Origin: Symbiodinium natans
Taxonomy: Eukaryota > Sar > Dinophyceae > Suessiales > Symbiodiniaceae
Direction: 5' to 3'
Length of the DNA: 64,000 nt
NCBI GenBank assembly: GCA_905221605.1
Contig: CAJNDS010001112.1
Span: 628,972-692,971 of the forward strand
Below, in pieces: positions 38,536-48,466 of the stretch. Made by a program: the position numbers and the translations under genes. The stretch's first letter is position 1, and each line of letters opens with the position of its first letter. The notes beneath the pieces are model-generated. The model ran no database searches, was not told the DNA's origin, and saw only the letters and a list, made by a program, of their open reading frames with translations.

Positions 38536-41500
38536 TCATGAGAATTGGTATTCTGCATAGTTCACGCTACGCTCGTACTCTTAGTTGCTCAGGTCATCAG
38601 GTCTATAGGGGATTTATTAAATTTTCCCCAGACATGTAAAGTGTGCTCATTCTTACCCTAAACCCTAAACCCTAAACCCTAAACCTCAGCTACTAAGTGC
38701 TCATAGGAATTCTCAGGTGCGCATCTGTCCTCGGACAGCTCGTCGCAGGACTTCTTCAAGCTGTCCTGAGGTGTCTCAGGAAGCTGCCCCGCGTTGTGAA
38801 ACCCAGATGGTTGTCTTGTTTTTTTTCGTACCTTGTACATATATACATATATATGCAATATATATATACACACATATATACAACGAATCGGATGAGGAAT
38901 TCCTGTCGGCAGCCCGCCAAGTAGGCCTTAATCGCATGTTTGACACAAGCCCCAGCAGCCTCGGCCAAGAAGTTCACTCTGATAGCATTATTCCTACCGT
39001 ACTGCAAGGGCAAGAATAGCGCGCCTTTTGGTATATTTAATATGTGCTTTTACTTTTCCCCCGTTCATGCTGCAGGTCGAGGGGCAATCCTATCGAAAAC
39101 GGATGCCAGCTGAGATGTCACTTCTGCTTTCACGATCGCCTGGGCTGCAAGGAAGGTTCTCAGCCCCAGGCCTGCAAGTTACCGCCCTGCTCTCCAAGAC
39201 TTACCAGACTTTGAAGAAAAGGGCAGCAGGACAGAATTTTTCCTGAACTGTGAACTGAACCTCTGTATGAACCTCTATGAACCTCTCCGGCAACCCGAGA
39301 TTGAGCATGGCGCATCCTGGACATGCCTAAGTCAGTAGGGGCTCCACCAATGACTAGGCTGGGATCCTTTTGCGGTGGGGAGTGTGCAGAGTCGGGTAGT
39401 GCCGCAGGCTTCCGTCGCAAACGCAGCAAATCAGTGGCCGTGGTTGCTGGGCCCGTCCACATTTGTTCCCCGACTGCTAAGCAAAACATGATCTAGCACG
39501 GCCCTTAAAACGCTCTGAAAACTATCCCTGAATAGATTCCTCTTAAACCCAATTATACTAGTAACAACAATCATAATCATAACAATAATAAAGAGATCCA
39601 AGGGCTTACCCAGGGGTTCTCTTCATCCGGTCTTCTCGTGTCCTGCATTTCATGGCTCCAGTTTGCTGTGCTCCCGGTCACATTTGGGATTGCGCGCCGA
39701 TGTGCAAAGCACAAGCAAATTACATAAACCCTAAACCCTAAACCCTAAACCCTAAACCCTAAACCCGAAACCCGACCCTAAAACCATAAACCCAATCTCG
39801 GAATCGGCCAAGAGGCCCGGATGTCTTCTGCGCCCGGGAGCTCTCCCCGAGCGAGGCTGCTGACCTCTGCCGGCTTCTGCTCAGCCAAGAGGTCGGGCTC
39901 CTAGAACGCAAAGGAAGGAGGGTTTAGGGTTTAGGGTTTAGGGTTTAGGGTTTAGGGTTTGGGCTTTGGGCTTTGGGCTTTGGGCTTAGGGCTTAGGGCT
40001 TAGGGTTTAGGGTTTAGGGCTTATTATAGGGTTTAGGGTTTACGGTTGAGGGTTGAGGGTTTACGGGTTAAGGGTTAAGGGTTTGGGGTTGAGGGGCATG
40101 CCGGGACAACTTCGATCCTTGCTAACCCAGGAACCAGATTATCACAAGGGCACCACGGGGCTACCAAGGATTCCAGCAGTGGCAGTTGACCCTAAACCCT
40201 AAAACCCCAAGCCACAATCCTCATGTGCTCGCCAGTTCTGCGCCTAGTCAGCTGCCACCAGCTGGCTCCCAAACGCCGGACGATGCTCCCACACACCCGG
40301 TAGACAAAAAGTTGGTACAAGTCAGGCCCACCTACTTGTGCAGACCCTAAACCCGAAACCCTACTTGGAGGTTCATGGGTACTGATAAGTAGGATTTTTG
40401 GTTGGGTTCCCCATGAGCCTCCCACTAAACCCTAAACCCTGAACCCTGAACCCTAAACCCTAAACCCTAAACGACCCTGACTCCGCCTTCAGCTTCGCAT
40501 CCGCAGGTCTGATGCTCGGCATGGGAGCCAGGGACATCATGATGGCCGGCGGCAGCTCCTCTAGGACTGGGACTCACTCTAGTGAAACCTCAAAAAAATT
40601 AACAGAATCGATACAGCTGTAACCCTAAACCCTAAACCCGAAGAACCCCAAGCCAAGCCTCAGGTCTGGGACGTAGACTCTGCCATGACGACCCAAAAAC
40701 GCAAAAGCCCCAAAGACCCCAACTAGGGGTTTTTTGTTTTGCTTGTAGGGATTAGGGTTTGGCCTTTAGGGTTTAGGGCTATAGGGTTTAGGGGGTTGGT
40801 TGGGTTTAGGGTTTAGGGCTATAGGGTTTAGGGGGTTGGGTTTAGGGTTTAGGGTTTAGGGTTTAGGGTTTAGGGTTTAGGGTTTAGGGTTTAGGGTTTA
40901 GGGTTTAGGGTTTAGGGTTTAGGGTTTAGGGTTTAGGGTTTAGGGTTTAGGGCTATAGGGTTTAGGGGGTTGGTTGGGTTTAGGGTTTAGAGTTTGCCCA
41001 TGCTCGCCGTCCTTGCCATCTTCAGCTTTCTCGGCGGTCTTTGGCTTTGCAAGTATGGCCTCCTGAGGAAGGAAGGTGCAGCTTCTATGGGGCATGAGAT
41101 GTGCGCGACCATCGGTTGGATCTCCCCTTCCCACGTGTTCAGCCGGTCCTTGTTCTCACAAGCTTCAGCAGCTTTTGAGCCAAACATGACCTGAACCAAG
41201 ACCAAGAAACCCTAAACCCTAAACCCTCAACCCTAAACCCTAGCCCTAAACCCTAAACACTCGACTGCGAAGTGCGTGACGTCCACCACAGACTCCTTAT
41301 ATTCCCTGGGACCAAACGAACTCGAAAATCAGGGTCACAAAACCTAAACCCTAAACCCTAAACCCTAAACCCTATACGACTATAGTTCCGATGAAGGTCT
41401 ATGAACCATGAACCTGGGGATCTTTTCTAAGAGTCCTTCATGGGGATTCGAGTACCCGCGATGACCCTATTAAAAACTGTTAGTATAAGGGGAACATCCC

Positions 41501-41665
41501 AACTCTAACCCCTAACCCCTAACCCCAGACCCCTAAATCCTAAATCCTAAACCCTAAACCCTTTGGGGGCCGACCTTCTTGTCTGCGAAGCTGATTGTGT
41601 TGTCGACGTCCGGCAGGAGCTCGTCCAGCCCATTCTGGCGCATTACCGTCGCGCGTGCGATTTAG
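38536..41665 (-). CDS. multi-exon gene(s), product unknown; 3' end resolved
   Basis: Last two exons join in phase: QPSGFHNAGQLPETPQDSLK then KSCDELSEDRCAPENSYEHL (to 38685) and 38577-38536 (YERSVNYAEYQFS, TGA). The GT-AG intron starts with GTTTAGGG repeats. Upstream blocks: AIRVNFLAEAAGACVKHAIK (about 38990-38883); AIVKAEVTSQLASVFDRIAP (about 39155-39080); 39495-39222, in phase behind SHEMQDTRRPDEENPW, reading MFCLAVGEQMWTGPATTATD and KPAALPDSAHSPPQKDP, ending at GTAAGT; EPDLLAEQKPAEVSSLARGE (39900-39795); AQVGGPDLYQLFVYRVCGSI (40345-40200); VLEELPPAIMMSLAPMPSIR (40580-40480); SKAAEACENKDRLNTWEGEI (41190-41000); EYKESVVDVTHFAVE (41318-41265); VMRQNGLDELLPDVDNTISF (41665-41570). Not all joins were checked; there could be more than one gene. 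No domain named. Confidence 0.5.
38578..38684. repeat. intron starting at GTTTAG of a telomere-type array
   Basis: In gene sense it starts GTTTAGGGTTTAGGGTTTAG, continues into an IE-9 copy and ends GCAACTAAGAG. Exon phase is 0 on both sides. The array itself supplies the 5' splice site. Confidence 0.7.
39494..39612. mobile_element. IE-10 element = intron
   Basis: GGCCCTTAAAACGCTCTGAA, CTATCCC, TCCTCTTAAACCCAAT. Removal from a GTAAGC donor to GTGCTAG keeps the frame of the flanking minus-strand exons. Confidence 0.7.
39920..40095 (+). repeat. TTTAGGG array with variants
   Basis: Perfect units, then four CTTTGGG, three CTTAGGG and TTGAGGG units: variant types are clustered, suggesting local duplication of single units. 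Confidence 0.95.
40122..40167. mobile_element. IE-3, internally deleted
   Basis: AACCCAGGAACCAGATTATC joined to AAGGGCACCACGGGGCTACC. Only both ends of an IE-3 remain. Confidence 0.65.
40362..40425. mobile_element. IE-4, short copy
   Basis: CTACTTGGAGGTTCATGGGT to CCCCATGAGCCTCC. Confidence 0.65.
40790..40993 (+). repeat. long TTTAGGG array with duplicated edges
   Basis: About 26 units. The composite GGCTATAGGGTTTAGGGGGT then TGG occurs at 40767, 40818 and 40951, showing block duplication as well as slippage. Confidence 0.95.
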
Positions 41666-41680
41666 ATGAGTGTGGGGGGG

Positions 41681-41845
41681 TAGGGTTTAGGGTTTAGGGT
41701 TTAGGTTTTAGGGTTTTAGGGTTTTAGGGTTTTAGGGTTTAGGGTTTAGGGTTTAGGGCCTAGGGCCTAGGGTTTAGGGTTTAGGGTTTAGGGTTTAGGG
41801 TTTAGGGTTTAGGGTTTAGAGCGTAGGGTGTAGGGTTTAAGGTGC
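41681..41845 (+). repeat. TTTAGGG array with TTTTAGGG run
   Basis: About 22 units, four of them eight-base TTTTAGGG in a row. Confidence 0.95.
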
Positions 41846-44780
41846 AGGGTTCAGTCGCTGTTCGCGCAGCAACGAGCCAGAAGCCTGCAACAAGTTACCC
41901 GAGACACCTAAATCGCAGTCAAACACGACTTAAGACCATGCCAAAATTTAAAACACTTAAAGCCTTCATTCTCACCCAACCTAAATATCCAACCACACCC
42001 TACTTACATAAACACTTACGAACCCGACCCTAAACCCTGAACCACACTTAAACCCTACTCTACCTAGTTACAGCCGACAAATTTGAACCCTGAACTAAGG
42101 CGTCCCCTGAGGACCCCGTGACCTCCTAAAAGTGATGTGTAGTGCTCCACCGAGCCACCGGATTGACGAAACCTGGGAACCTTCCCTGGGGACCAAATGA
42201 ACCCTACCATTGGGGTTTAGGGTTCAGGGACTTTTGTTTAGGGTTTAGGGCGCCTGTACTACTATCATCCCTATAAGGCTAATATGAAGCGTAAACATAT
42301 ACCCTATACTATACTACTATAATCCCTATTTGAGTGTATGAGCCATAAACCCCGTTAGGGTTCATTCGGTCTTCAAGGTGGTGGGAGATTTCACACTTAA
42401 TTACTAATAACGTACTGCGACAAAGGACAGCAACATAGGGTTTAGGATTTAGGGTTTAGGGTTTCGGATTTAGGATTTAGAATACCCGTGCTTTTTAGGA
42501 TTTAGAATGCCCGTGCTCTGTGAAGTGTCGATTTGGATTCTTGCGCCAAACACTAGTGCATGTTCAATTTACATATTCTACCTGTTGTATCCTCAGCCCG
42601 AAGCCCCTGAATTCTCAAGCCTATAGTTAAGTCTCCCCAAAGGCCCCTACTATAGGGGCCTTCATAATTAGAACAGGGTTTTTGGTGGGGGTTATTCTGG
42701 CATATTTACAAAGGGACCATAAGTGGGTTTGGGGGGGGGGTTACTGTATTCTGGCATATTTTACAAAGGGACCATAAGTACAAAGGGACCATAAGGGAAT
42801 ACCCAAAGAGCCCAATATTGCTTAATTAAGGAATGATATCTTAAATCATATTAAGGATCCCTATATGATTTCAGGAATATTCCTTAATTAAGCAATATTG
42901 GGCTCTTTGGGTACTCTTAGTAGTTCTTCCGACCCCCATGCCCGCAGACAAACCTTCAGCAGGCTTCTGGAGACTCGCCGGGGCCGGGTCGTGGGCTCCC
43001 GCGGCGTTTGCAAATTCTGGCTTCCCCACATCCCCCCCCCCAGAACCCCTTAATTGAGGATACCCGAATTGATACCAAGGATCATGATTCTGAGCTCGGG
43101 TCTGTTCCTTCATGAAGGGGTTTTTGGGAAGATCTGGGTTGTAGACAGTGAATCCAAACACACAAACATTGGATTGAAGACACTTCTTGGGCGTTTATCG
43201 GGATGATGGGATGCCCCCCCCCCCCCCGCCCCCCCCCTCGTCTTCGCATCCTCCAGCAGGGCGACAAACGTGATCAGACACACACCCTTAGCATGTGACA
43301 AGGCGCCGGGGGGGCTTGTTTGGAGGTTGGGGTAGGGCTATAAGTACCCTGAATAGGGTTTAAAGTATCGCTTCCAGACTTATAGCCCTACTTATAACGA
43401 CCCATGAACCTCCAATGACTCCATGTTCCCTAAACCCTAAACCCTAGAGCCTAAACCCTCAACCCTCAACCCTAAACCCTAAGCCTCAACGAGATAACGA
43501 CACATCTGGTGGGTGCCTGCGACATCGTGTCCTGAAGGGCATCATCCACCTCCCAGTTCACTCACTCTCTCTGTCTCTCTCACAAACCCCTTTGTTTAGG
43601 GTTAGGGTTTAGGGTTTAGGGTTTAGGGTTTAGGGTTTAGGGTTTAGGGTTTAGGGTTTAGGGTTTAGGGTTTAGGGTTTAGGGTTTAGGGTTTAGGGTT
43701 TAGGGATCCCTATGTATAACTTAAGCCCAGATCTTCCAAAACCCCTTAGTTAGGGATTGTACCCTAATTTATGCTGAGGATCATAATTATGAATTAGGGT
43801 CGATGCCTGAATTAAGGGGTTTTGAAAGATCTGGGAGGGATCTTCCTTCATGAAGGGGTAGGGGGCCCGCTGGGCACACCAAAGCTCCAGGCAAAACAGC
43901 CAGAAACATCCCAAAGCAGCGGGCTTCAAGACCCTTTTGGCCCCAAAGCCTTTTTTTTGCAACCCTAAACCCAAAACCCAAAACCCTAGACCCGTTTCGC
44001 CGCAGGCTTTGAGAATCAGAGCTGAAATCTTGTGGAACCCAGATTCGGACAAGCCAGGCTGGGGGTATAGGGTTTGGGGCCTAAACCTAGGGTTTAGGGT
44101 TTAGGGTTTAGGGTGTAGGATTGGTGTTTCGGGTTTAGGGCTTAGAAACCCTAAACCCTGAACCCTAAACCTTTTCGGGTTTCGGGTTCAACTCTACCCC
44201 CCCAAGCCTCCTCCTTCTCAGACCCGGTCTGAGGCGGCCGAAATAGAGGCCCAGCCTGCGGCCGGGTGTTTCGAGGGTTTAGGGTTTAGGGTTGAGGGTT
44301 GAGGGTGCAGGGTCTGGGTTTCAGGGCCTTAGAGGCTGCAGCCAGGGTTTAGGGTTTAGGGTGTAGGGGGCCCTTTTGGGGCTGTTTGGGAATCAGGTTT
44401 GCAGGGGTTTTTAGGCTTGTTTCGCCAGCCGCCTATAGCTACGCTGCGCGGGGCGAATCCCTCGTGAAAATAAACCCTAAACCCTAAACCCTAAAATACA
44501 GCAGCCCTGCCTAGCGATTGCGCTCATACTTCTGCGGCACACTCGGCAGTGGCTTTTGCTGCTAGGTTGTAGACTGTAGGTGTGGTACTGCCCAGATCTT
44601 CCCAAACCCCTTAGTTAAGGGATATAACCTAATTCATAATAATCATAATGATCCTTAGCAGAAATTAGGGTAGACTCCTTAACTAAGGGGCTTTGGAAGA
44701 TCTGGAAATCTACCCTTCCGGCCTCGTGCCCAGGAACACCAGCGACTTTCGCCTGCCGCTTCTTTGCCAAACCCCCTTTG
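41845..44780 (-). CDS. exon series, product(s) unknown
   Basis: Minus-strand blocks, high to low: GKGGLAKKRQAKVAGVPGHE before GTAGAT (44780-44705); SESGFHKISALILKACGET before GTCTAG (44050-43993); WEVDDALQDTMSQAPTRCVV (43560-43490); LSHAKGVCLITFVALLEDAK through a Gly-rich bridge to PRSVFNPMFVCLDSLST (43305-43140); GKPEFANAAGAHDPAPASLQ (43028-42920); LRIQGLRAEDTT before GTAGAA (about 42600-42565); RFRQSGGSVEHYTSLLGGHG (42175-42065); ASGSLLREQRL after GTTGCAG (41883-41850). Almost every gap holds an IE element or array. Joins were not verified; probably continuous with, or neighbouring, the gene ending at 38536. Confidence 0.4.
42615..42792. mobile_element. element with internal duplication
   Basis: GGCCCCTACTATAGGGGCC and then TATTCTGGCATATTT.ACAAAG with GGGACCATAAGT present twice, ending at an IE-2 copy. 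Related sequence near 53.66-53.83 kb. Confidence 0.5.
42793..42912. mobile_element. IE-2 element
   Basis: CCCAAAGAGCCCAATATTGC to GCAATATTGGGCTCTTTGGG, centre TTAAGGATCCCTATA. Confidence 0.85.
43030..43136. mobile_element. IE-1 element
   Basis: CCCCAGAACCCCTTAATTGA to AAGGGGTTTTTGGGAAGATC, core GGATCATGATTCTGA. Confidence 0.7.
43319..43414. mobile_element. IE-4 element
   Basis: TTTGGAGGTTGGGGTAGGGC to ACGACCCATGAACCTCCAAT. Confidence 0.65.
43596..43707 (+). repeat. TTTAGGG array
   Basis: About 16 nearly perfect units. Confidence 0.97.
43728..43837. mobile_element. IE-1 element
   Basis: CCAGATCTTCCAAAACCCCT to AGGGGTTTTGAAAGATCTGG, core GAGGATCATAATTATG. Confidence 0.85.
44591..44706. mobile_element. 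IE-1 element
   Basis: CCAGATCTTCCCAAACCCCT to AAGGGGCTTTGGAAGATCTG. Confidence 0.85.
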
Positions 44781-44913
44781 CCAAACCCTAAACCCTAAAC
44801 TGTAAACCCTAAACCCCACAAGGCGACTTAGCCATCTGCAACTGCCGCAGCGAGTCAGCGAAAACGCCCTAGCAGCACTGCAACACTGTCTTCCCTCTAT
44901 GCCCCAGTATCCA

Positions 44914-45012
44914 GGTCTTCTAAAAACTCCTTGATTCAGGAGTATACCCTAATTTATACTAAGGATCATGATTATGAATGGGGCATATCTTGAAAGTTTT
45001 GGAAGATCTGGG
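44914..45012. mobile_element. IE-1 element, diverged
   Basis: CCAGGTCTTCTAAAAACTCC to TTTTGGAAGATCTGG. Confidence 0.75.
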
Positions 45013-45180
45013 TAGCACGTGGCAGCGCAAGCATTGGCCGACATGTTCAAGGACTGCTGTTTTCGAACCTGCCTGCAATCTTCGAGGGCTTTTTGTTATA
45101 TGGCATGCAGCTAATAGCAGGAACCGCAAAAACCACACAAACATAGGGATTCCACAAGCACGTTTTCCAGAAATCGCCAT
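45012..45180 (-). CDS. possible 5' exon with signal/anchor segment
   Basis: ATG at 45180 gives MAISGKRACGIPMFVWFLRF then LLLAACHITKSPRRL, an N-terminal hydrophobic stretch typical of a signal peptide or anchor. However, the DNA of this block is related to 46040-46110, where no similar protein is kept, so it may be a dispersed repeat rather than a gene. Confidence 0.3.
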
Positions 45181-46190
45181 GACAGGGCCCCTTACACCCC
45201 AATAGTGGGATCCGCCTGTGTATGTGGTTTTTGGACCCCTGACGTAGCCATGAAAGCTCTGAAGAAGCTGCTTCCAGAAAGTATAGTCGAGCGGAGCCGG
45301 CCCAGAAACCTGGATGTCTGGGTTTCGGGCTCAGGGGCTTTTTTTGGGCGACCGCATAGCTGGACGAACCACTGGGCAGGGATCTAGGGTTTGGGGATTT
45401 TAGGGTTTAGGGTTTATATAGGGTTTAGGATCTAGGGTTGAGGGTCTTTGGATGGTACACGTCTCGATTTGTGCGTGTCATCGCAGGGGGCCATGCCAAT
45501 CTTCTCTGTAGGTTTTAGGGTTTTGACTCTCACAGGTAGCGCGCACGCAAGCAAGGGTTTAGGGTTTAGGGTTTAGGGTTCAGGGTTCAGGGTTTACTGG
45601 GGTGTGAATCAAACATGCTGGTAAGCACGTGCCATGCAGCCCCGCGATGGCCCCTGAGTGTTTCGCCAGGGCGACACCGCAGTGTCGTCTTCAAAAGGAA
45701 CCCACCGTCTCCGTTCCGCGGGAACCGCTGCGCTGCTACAGGTGCAGCCTTCAAAGCCGCACCTGCTGACCTGGTGTTAAACTGGCGCCGGGCTGAGCTG
45801 TGTCTACAACTTTTCGCACTGCTCATGCGGCAACGCCGGGAAAGCGCTGGCCCTGCTGCGTCGGGAGCTGACATCAGGGTCTGATTTCTGCAGCCGCCAG
45901 CGCCAAAACTGTGTTCCTGTTGTCTCATGACCAACAGCCGAAGCCGATTGAACAGCCCAAGGGGCGCTGCAACACTGTCACCGTTGTACAGTAAGCTCTT
46001 TGGCTGCCACAGCACTAGACGTGGGGACACTTGCAAACTTGTGGCTTGTTCCGCATGCTCAAGCCTGTTTTGGAAACCTGCATGCAGCGTTCGCGGGCTG
46101 TTCATGACGGCCCGGCTTAAAGGCCCTTCAATAAGTTGCGTCCAGAAATTTATAGCCCGCGAAGGATCCAGGATGGGTCATCAAACGACA
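45013..46190. repeat. diverged duplicated blocks
   Basis: 45050-45110 and 46050-46110 align (for example CTGTTTTCGAACCTGCCTGC against CTGTTTTGGAAACCTGCATG), and further similarity follows each (CTGCTTCCAGAAAGTATAG / TTGCGTCCAGAAATTTATAG). Both are in the same orientation about 1 kb apart. Confidence 0.6.
45735..45955. repeat. dispersed repeat, copy 1
   Basis: Shares TCAAAGCC.CACC, GCTGACATCAGGGT and ACAGCCGAAGCCGATTGAAC with 46970-47197; a shorter match (TTTCGCGCTGCTCTTGTGGC) is at 48391. A 172-codon minus-strand ORF crosses it and probably reflects the repeat. Confidence 0.65.
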
Positions 46191-46224
46191 CTCGATACCA
46201 GAATGGGCTATTAGGCCTTATACC

Positions 46225-46336
46225 CAGATGTTCCAAAACCCCTTAATTACGAAATTAGACCCCACTTGATACTAAGGATCATGATTATGTACTTCGGGTA
46301 TAGTCAATAAGTAAGGGGTCTTTGGAAGATCTGGGT
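46225..46336. mobile_element. IE-1 element
   Basis: CCAGATGTTCCAAAACCCCT to AAGGGGTCTTTGGAAGATCT. Confidence 0.8.
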
Positions 46337-46400
46337 CCAGACCACCCCATGAAGGGATATTTTGAGGGGTTACAAGGTACAATGGCCCATCCCGATACTT

Positions 46401-46598
46401 CTACTTGGAGGTTCATGGTACTGAGTATAACCCAGTTTATAACTGTACTTATAACCCAATTTTAACCCTATTCGGCTACTTAAAGGGCTTGAAACGACCC
46501 TGATATGTAGAATACAAGGGGGGCGCCTTTGCTCACCCCTAGCTAGAAGTAAGTTACAAGTACAGTTATCAGTTATAATTGGGCTATAACTACCATGG
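46401..46598. mobile_element. IE-4-like element, long
   Basis: CTACTTGGAGGTTCATGGTA at left, CAGTTATAATTGGGCTATAA and ACCATGGACCCTC at right. GAGTATAACCC and ATTTTAACCC inner arms make a larger hairpin. Confidence 0.6.
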
Positions 46599-46606
46599 AC
46601 CCTCAA

Positions 46607-46684
46607 CCCTAAACCCTAAACCCTAAGCCCTAAGCCCTGAGCCCTGAGCCCTAAGCCCTAAGCCCTAAGCCCTAAGCCCTACAC
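46607..46684 (-). repeat. CCCTAAA/CCCTAAG array
   Basis: About eleven units, most of them CCCTAAG. Confidence 0.95.
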
Positions 46685-46789
46685 CTCCAAGTAGGGGCTG
46701 AAGCCAGTGAAGCGTGCATCCACGCCGTGGCGCAAGGCCGAACGGGAACGGCGAGGCGCCGCTGCTCTGCTGTGGGTGTACGGCGTACT

Positions 46790-46962
46790 TGGAAGTTCGT
46801 GGGTACTTCTAAATAGGGTTTAGGGTTTAGGGTTTAGGGTTTAGGGTTTAGGGTTTTGGGTTTAGGGTTTAGGGTTTATAAGCACCCTATGTAAGTTTAT
46901 ATAACCATAGTTACCCCCTACTTATTGCTCTACTTAGAAGTACCCATGAAACCTCCAAGTAC
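46790..46962. mobile_element. IE-4 with TTTAGGG array inside
   Basis: TACTTGGAAGTTCGTGGGTA at left, TACCCATGAAACCTCCAAGT at right, and a nine-unit TTTAGGG array at 46813-46873 within the left arm. Confidence 0.75.
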
Positions 46963-46969
46963 GAGTAGT

Positions 46970-47197
46970 CTCAAAGCCACACCAGCAACGTTCACACTGC
47001 TCTCGCGGCAGTAGAAAGCCCTAAACCCTAAACCCTAAACCCTAAACCCTAAACCCTAAACCCTAAACCCTAAACCCTAAACCCTAAATCCTCCTGCACT
47101 TGGCGCTGACATCAGGGTGGTTAGTCGCCATCAGCAACTCATACACCAACTGCGGTCCTGCAGCGTCATGATGAACAGCCGTAGCCGATTGAACCAA
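46970..47197. repeat. dispersed repeat, copy 2, split by CCCTAAA array
   Basis: Homologous to 45735-45955 but interrupted at about 47017-47092 by an eleven-unit CCCTAAA array that the other copy lacks. Confidence 0.65.
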
Positions 47198-47262
47198 CCC
47201 ACCCTAAACCCTAAACCCTAAACCCTAAACCCTAAACCCCAAACCCTAAACCCTAAACCCCA

Positions 47263-47330
47263 AACCCTCTCTCTCTCTCTCTCACAGGCGCTCAGTCAAT
47301 GTCAGGCCTCTCGTGGCATCACAGCCAGCA
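47263..47330 (+). repeat. 65-bp dispersed direct repeat, copy 2
   Basis: Near-identical to 29373-29440, again directly after a CCCTAAA array. It includes the array edge, the CT run and the CACAG. Confidence 0.9.
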
Positions 47331-47487
47331 CAAAAGATAAACCCTAAATCCCCTATGCGTTGCCTCACGAGCTCTTTCGTGCCAACTGCCCTTCATGTTC
47401 TGGTTGTATCTGGGATGGCCCTCGAAACCTCTGAAAAAAGATTCCAAACTCTAGGGTCCTCTTAAACCCAATAAGAGAAAATATGTA

Positions 47488-47597
47488 AACCCTAAACCCT
47501 AAACCCCACACCCCAAACCCTATATAAACCCTAAACCCTAAACCCTAAACCCTAAACCCCAAACCCCAAACCCTAAACCCTAAACCCTAAACCCTAG
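47488..47597 (-). repeat. CCCTAAA array
   Basis: About fifteen units with CCCCAAA and CCCCACA variants and one TATATAAA interruption. Confidence 0.95.
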
Positions 47598-47683
47598 GCA
47601 GCGATGGAACAATCGCAAGCTCATGGCTGTTCGGCGCGCGGCTAGAGGTAAAGTCGCCGAGAGTGGGGCCCAGGGTCCAGGAT

Positions 47684-47755
47684 GGGTTTAGGGTTTAGGG
47701 TTTAGGGTTTAGGGTTTAGGGTTTAGGGTTTAGGGTTTAGGGTTTAGGGTTGTCA
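47684..47755 (+). repeat. TTTAGGG array
   Basis: Ten units. Confidence 0.97.
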
Positions 47756-48466
47756 AACGCAACCTTTCGGGTTTAGAGTTTAGGGGTTCGGGGCTTAGGG
47801 TTTAGGGTTTAGGGATACTTCTTATGGGAGCTAGAGGCTGGCTCATCCTGGTGTGTGCCACAATCTCCAGGCGGCGGCGCGCATGCTACCCTGACCCCGA
47901 TCACTTCGCCAAGGCAAAGCCGTTTAAGTGGCGCTTCCTGGTAGGGGGTTCCCTAAACCCTAAACCCTAAACCCTAGTTTTAGGGTTTAGGGCTTCATGT
48001 GAGCGTGACATTTATGAACGGGGTGACAACTGTAGAATTCGGAGGGCTGCACTGCCTGACCCTAAACCCTAAACCCTAGGCCTTTAGCCCTTTCAACCCT
48101 TAACCCTTTCAACCCTAAACCCTAAATCTTCACCCTAAACCCTAAACCCTAAACCCTTTCAACCCTAAACCTTTCACCCTGTCAATGTCCAGCTTCACCA
48201 CAAAGGCTTTTCTCTGCAGCACCGGCTTCTGCCGAACTGGCGCTGAGCCATGGCGGCTTCTGGGTTCCTCTTTTAGCAACTTGCATGAAGTCACCATAAG
48301 AAGGGTAGATATATCTATATATCAGCAATAATGAAAGGGAACCATATCATTTACTTGGTATCCCTGTCTGTATAACAAGAAGCTTTGACGTTTCGCGCTG
48401 CTCTTGTGGCAGCCTGTGCAAACCAGCATTTGCCAATCACGGCGCGCTGAAAACAGAGCGCATCAG

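Noticed and set aside
41150-41190. Sequence resembling part of the dinoflagellate spliced leader (TTTGGCTCAA)
   Set aside because: Only about ten bases match and they lie in a continuous coding-like block (VMFGSKAAEA), so it is most likely chance.
45587-46105. 172-codon minus-strand ORF as a gene
   Set aside because: It spans a dispersed repeat with a related, broken copy near 47 kb, and no splice or domain evidence supports it.
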